From NCBI GenBank assembly GCA_030248215.1, contig JASANG010002565.1:1-64000 (forward strand): 64,000 nucleotides of DNA, given 5' to 3'. Both the position numbers and the translations under genes were made by a program. Of the stretch, positions 59,823-64,000 are shown one piece after another (within the stretch, counting starts at the first letter, position 1; the number at the start of each line of letters is the position of its first letter). The notes below the pieces were generated by a model, which was given only the letters and a program-made list of their open reading frames with translations, was not told where the DNA came from and made no database searches. The stretch is from Enoplolaimus lenunculus. Lineage: Eukaryota > Nematoda > Enoplea > Enoplida > Thoracostomopsidae.

Positions 59823-59868
59823 AGTCTTGTTGCATATATATCACTAGTCTTGTTGCATATATATCACT
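59823..59868. repeat. 23-bp perfect tandem duplication
   Basis: TAGTCTTGTTGCATATATAT plus CAC occurs twice in direct succession. Its origin is probably replication slippage. Confidence 0.85.
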
Positions 59869-60861
59869 GAATATGTCTCGTTCAAAATTTGGCACTATAG
59901 TCTCCCCACATACAGTATGCAAGTAGGGGAAACTTTTTCACCTGTAGCATAAAATATTTGGTTTTCCTGCTTTGAAAACTCGCCGGGGCCTCGGTTTGAA
60001 CGCACTGCTTTTAATAGAGGGAAGCAAAATTTGTATAGCACACTATCGTAGCCAGTTATATAGGTGTTGATCCATAGCCGTAAACTTAATCCTATAATAG
60101 ATCCAAGCAAAAAAATTGAAACTTTAACTACTAAAAAATCTTCATTTGCCGATAGGATTTCGCTTTGGCTAAGCGTTATTTGAATATCTCCTTAGGCTGG
60201 CTTAAAATAGCAGTATTCACCATTCTCAGTTCACATTCATGCTTTCCGTATGCATAAACTGCAAATTTTCCGTTTTAAAACATGCGGTTAATGCATGTGT
60301 CAAAGTTAGAGATTTGAACCTCAAATGGGCAAACTTTCATAACGTGAAGTTTGACAGCGTTTTCAAAGAGTAGTGATTTAACTGACTTTTCGCTTGCATC
60401 TTGCTGGGTTGGTACTTTCAATTTGCTATGTTAACGCTATATGTGACTCGAAGCTCTGCAACCTATGCAAAAGCTTTTATGCCAGCCAGTTCAAGCTTAT
60501 GCTGCTTTAAATTACGTAGAATTAATGATCATTCTTTTTAGCAAGAGTGTGCAATTGGATTGATTCTCTATAGGAAAGAATGTACCCAGCGCGCGTTGCG
60601 TTTTTGCACGACTCCCCTTTTAAGTGGGGTGTAAATTTGTATAATGTTGAAATTTGTTCAAACGGGAAAAACACAACGCGTGCTGATGCATATCGGGACA
60701 CTTTTGCTATCAATTGAGTCCAGCCTATCCGCGTACTACCAAATTTATAGAAATCGGAACAGCGTCCTTGCTATTTTTTTAAAATCTGTATTTCTTTTAA
60801 ATTGTTCAGCGCTTGGCAAGCTTGCTATAAAGCATCTAAATCCCATACGCCTGTGCTCATT

Positions 60862-63800
60862 ATGCTTAATCTAGTCAGTTTGACGTTAGCTGCTGTTTGC
60901 ATTACGGCTGTATTCAACCGATGCGTCGCTGAGGTTGAACCAAATTCAATTGTCGGCGCTCCGGTTTTGATCTGTGGTTACGATAATATTACAGTTGATT
61001 TCGATACAGAAAATGAATTTCAAGGCAACATATGGATTCGTGGTTTGTTTGAAAAAGAAGTAAGTTGTTTCTTTGCTTTGCTTCATGCGCCGTTCATAGT
61101 GTAAAATTCAGGATTACCATAAAAGTGTTATGCATGAAAGTTAGCATCGTACCGTTAACCGCATCTCAACTAAAAATTTTCGGTAAGCCTACTTTAACAC
61201 TTGTAACAAACCGATTTGTGGCACGCGTTGAGGTAGCGTCAGCGCTTTTTATAATTTGTACAATTATAATTTCGCGTTGAAACCCCCTGAGCGCGTGTCA
61301 CAAATTGAGTAGGGAATAGTGTCATATTTAAAACTGTTGACAGCGACAGCAAAGATGCACATAACACTTATCACCGTTAAAATTAGTTTGTTTGCCGGTG
61401 AGTTTTTCGATGGGTAAAGATTAACAAAATTTTACTCGCACTTTTGAAATTCTTTACCCGCAAGTATACCCGCAACAAAATTTTTTTACGCGGCGCGCGT
61501 TTACCCGCGCACGCGCGCAGGTACCCGCGCACACGCGCAGGTACTCGCGAGTCGCTTGCAGCTCTGATTCATAGGCATAGACAGGGTTTTATTTTACAAG
61601 AAATTTCATTACACGTTTAAAAACAAAGATTAGTGCCACAATATTGAACTTAATAGAAGTAAGACGCGTTAATATAGCGCTACACTTGACGTGCGGAACC
61701 GTCACCTCGGTTGCAGGATTAAAGTCCGACAGTAAGGCGTCCCATCCATCAAGCATCATTCCCACAAGACGGCTCCATGTGCGGTGACCTAGGCTTAGAC
61801 TCTCAAATGTGATCAAAACTAAAATTTTGCAATAAAAAATTGAAAAAACTAAAAAAGGTACATTTGGCATCACGGTCGCTTCGCTCTCGAACTTTTTCAC
61901 TTTCCACATCCGCCGCTGATCGTTTTACGTGTAAAATATTCAATGGATTCAGGGTTGTAAAAGTGAACGGGTCGAAGGAAAACGGGTCGGAGTGACGCTC
62001 GACTTTGACGCATGCAATATGGAACGAAAGCGAACGGAGTTAAATGACAAACGACGCGGAATCACACTGACCAATACGATTATCGTATCGTTCAATCGAT
62101 ATTTTATTGCGAAGGTATAAATGATATGTACATAATATATGTAACCCAATAGACAGCTGATTGCTTCCGTTCGTAATAGTTATAAAACTACGTAGGGTGT
62201 GAAAAATTGTGCATGTAGAATCAAATAATGCTAGCGTAAAAATACTCGAACACTACCTAGCCACGGATCACCCCGGTGAGGGATCTAGTATTTTCTGGGG
62301 GGGGGCACGTGATCCGAAGTCGAATATTTTGTGTCTGATAGTGAATCGATCGCGGAATTCTTCTACCTATGCTTGTCCTACATACAAAATATAGGTATAT
62401 AGCTGGAAAATAAAGATATTACATTTTTATCTAAAATAAGAGCGAAAGGTGTACCAAACCCAATAAAACGAAAGGAATTGTTTTTGAAAATGCTTGGGGG
62501 GCGCATCTGCAATCAACTTTGCCGAGGACACAAATTCAAGACTGCAGCTTACCACACATGTTAAAGGGGTCCAAAAGATCTAAGACGGGACTATGTCAAA
62601 AGCGTGCACAACCTTTCATCATTGCCCCAAAAGGTTTCCAACTGGAGTTAGCACTTTTCTCAAGGGATGCCTGAGCTTCGTGGATTTTATTTAATTTAAT
62701 CTAAATGAATTTTGGTTTTAGACTGATCGAGCGTTCAAATTTAGTTGTTTTTACATGGAAGCTGAAAAAATAGTCACAACTCAAATCGATGTTACACCGT
62801 TGACAACGCAACTGCAAACTGACGTTATTCCAATGCCTGTGTGTACTTATGAAATACTGGACGGAGGGCCGGATGGATTTCCTGTCAAGTAAACAACTAA
62901 TTTTTACAAAACAATGGCTGATCTGGCAAATTTCTAATGTGAAGGCTGCGCCATATATACAATAGTGAAAATAGTTCGGCATTAGCAAAGCGACTCAAAA
63001 GCTAAATGCTATTTTAGTACTAAATCTTAAACTAATTATTACAAAACAGTGTCTGATCTGGCAAATTTCTAATGTAAAGGCTACACCATATATACAATAG
63101 TGAAAATAGTTCGGCATATTAGCAAAGCGACTGAAAACCTGAACGCTATTTTAGTACTTAATCTTAAACTAAAATTTTGGTTTTATTCCCTGGGTGACTA
63201 AACCTGGATGGGACGCTTCCGAATCATTTTTACTGAAGATCGGCTGTTGATGAATATAAAACGTTACAATTTCACTAAATTCAAAACGGTATTAGAATTG
63301 TTGGCACATTTGAATATAGAAACTAAAATTTCAGCTTAAAAAGTTGCCATCTTCTCCGATACAATCTAAAACACGATTAAGGTTTTATGTGTAATTTCAA
63401 ACTACTGATAAGAGCTTCGACACAGGTTGCAACCATAAACCAAACCTGTCGGCGCCGGAGTTAGAATTCGGTTTATTGCCGAAGGCGGTGACAGCCCTAA
63501 GGTCGCTCCATAGCATTACGAAAAAAATTCAGATTTTCGGGAATAGGTAAAGCAAGAACCGCAACTAAATGCTCAATCCACAAACAGTGCTATCTTTAGT
63601 CGACTGATTGAACCTAAACAAAACGCGTTACTGATTTCGTATTAATTTTGTGTTTCTATTCGCCGTCATTCTTTTTTGTATCATTTTGCTTTAAAGGAGT
63701 TTTTAACATTTATATTCTTTTTTTCTCAGATATGTACTTATCGGACAACAAGTGTACCACAAATGGAATTGTGTCACAGATACTAAAGACGTGTTTTGTA

Positions 63801-64000
63801 TGAAAGTTGTATCGTGTTTTGTTACATCGCCTGAGGTTAGTATTGCCAAATTTACGTTAAATATTGTTATATTAATACATGCAGGCATATTCAGTGTAAC
63901 AAACCGTTTCAACTCGACCGAGTTGCGTTTTCGGGTATCGTGTCGAATGCCTTTTTTGATGATTCTGCTCAAAAAGGTCCAAATTTGAGAAATGTTATCA
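60862..64000 (+). CDS. ZP-domain protein, cuticlin-like (5' part)
   Basis: Exons 60862-61059, 61953-62114, 62722-62888, 63730-63835 and 63895 to beyond the edge join in phase. Residues 1-22 form a signal peptide. A ZP domain of the nematode cuticlin type follows: NSIVGAPVLICGYDNITVDF, GLFEKEGC, LDFDACNMERKR, IIVSFNRYF, DRAFKFSCFYMEAEKIV, PMPVCTYEILDGGPDG, VYHKWNC and CMKVVSCFV. Cysteines at 38, 68, 87, 129, 161, 190, 199 and 205 match the expected pattern. Exon 5 (CNKPFQLDRVAFSGIVSNAFF) is slightly less certain. An in-frame Met 20 codons upstream would weaken the signal peptide, so 60,862 was chosen. ZP proteins polymerise outside the cell; cuticlins form ridges such as alae. The C-terminal tail, cleavage site and membrane anchor lie outside the window. 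Confidence 0.88.
62265..62340. mobile_element. GGATC-family MITE remnant
   Basis: GGATCACCCCGGTGAGGGATC followed by a run of G and CACGTGATCC resembles the edges of the hAT-type GGATCC elements. It lies in ZP intron 2. Only a fragment. Confidence 0.3.
62897..63170. repeat. 135-bp tandem duplication in ZP intron 3
   Basis: Two direct copies (62,897-63,031 and 63,032-63,170) share GGCAAATTTCTAATGT, CCATATATACAATAGTGAAA and GCTATTTTAGTACT with a few substitutions. It begins 8 bases after the exon 3 donor. Confidence 0.9.

Larger units (their letters stand above)
53312..60861. other. Intergenic region between collagen and ZP gene
   Basis: No gene is supported. Contents include a left half of the CAGGGTACAA/CCGGCT element (54,206-54,275), the large satellite-filled element (55,891-57,600), a GC-rich stretch at 58,030-58,090 ending in a consensus GTGAGT donor, GGATCGGATCGG-type hexamers (58,960-58,975), a 23-bp tandem duplication (59,823-59,868), and an inverted-repeat remnant at 60,583-60,690 around CCAGCGCGCGTTGCGTTTTT and its complement AAAAACACAACGCGTGCTG. 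Confidence 0.6.

Noticed and set aside
60802-60861. Upstream Met as the start of the ZP protein
   Set aside because: It adds a polar stretch (ACYKASKSH) before the hydrophobic core, whereas the Met at 60,862 gives a standard signal peptide. An acceptor-like TTGTTCAG near 60,809 suggests that this part is leader or trans-splice region.
1-64000. LTR retrotransposon, endogenous virus or Polinton remains
   Set aside because: No reverse transcriptase, integrase, capsid, envelope or protein-primed polymerase motif and no long terminal repeats were recognised. All clear mobile elements have inverted termini.

Overview
The window is nuclear DNA of an animal, and most likely a nematode. Every protein-coding gene that can be rebuilt is split by introns with GT...AG ends. 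The set includes a cuticle collagen, a cuticlin-type ZP protein and a secreted carboxypeptidase ending in two ShKT domains. Tracts of the nematode telomere unit TTAGGC are scattered through the non-coding DNA. The sequence is AT-rich, introns reach 11 kb, and short inverted-repeat DNA transposons (MITEs) are very dense. That is unlike Caenorhabditis; an early-branching nematode such as a mermithid is possible, but this is only an inference.

Layout, all genes on the + strand. 1-8.3 kb: transposon debris, including a possible piggyBac-like left end and a 1.57 kb hAT-like foldback element. 8,320-20,305: a complete 13-exon, 578-residue zinc carboxypeptidase (M14A) with signal peptide, propeptide, catalytic domain and two ShKT domains. 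20.3-25.9 kb: intergenic MITEs. 25,879-46,334: a complete 8-exon but very divergent tropomyosin. Its 11 kb second intron holds an intronless 334-codon ORF at 37,191-38,195. 46.3-49.8 kb: intergenic. 49,788-53,231: a complete 6-exon cuticle collagen of 341 residues. 53.2-60.9 kb: intergenic, dominated by a 1.7 kb inverted-repeat element filled with two satellite arrays. 60,862 to the right edge: the first five exons of a ZP-domain (cuticlin-like) gene.

The most striking feature lies in the tropomyosin gene. The 3' splice site and first 32 nt of exon 6 are tandemly repeated as 42-bp units, giving ten near-identical acceptors (AG ends at 42,169 to 42,547, every 42 nt). Every acceptor joins in frame. 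Each extra unit adds exactly 14 residues, which is two coiled-coil heptads with V, L, L, F in the a/d core positions. The last acceptor gives a 286-residue protein that matches the classical 284-residue tropomyosin exon for exon, apart from two extra N-terminal residues. Upstream acceptors would lengthen the rod in two-heptad steps up to 412 residues. I know of no described case of this arrangement.

Collagen, ZP protein and ShKT carboxypeptidase are all plausible cuticle or extracellular-matrix genes, and tropomyosin is a filament protein. Nothing in the sequence shows that they are co-regulated. No reverse transcriptase, capsid or envelope gene, CRISPR array, rRNA gene or convincing tRNA was seen.
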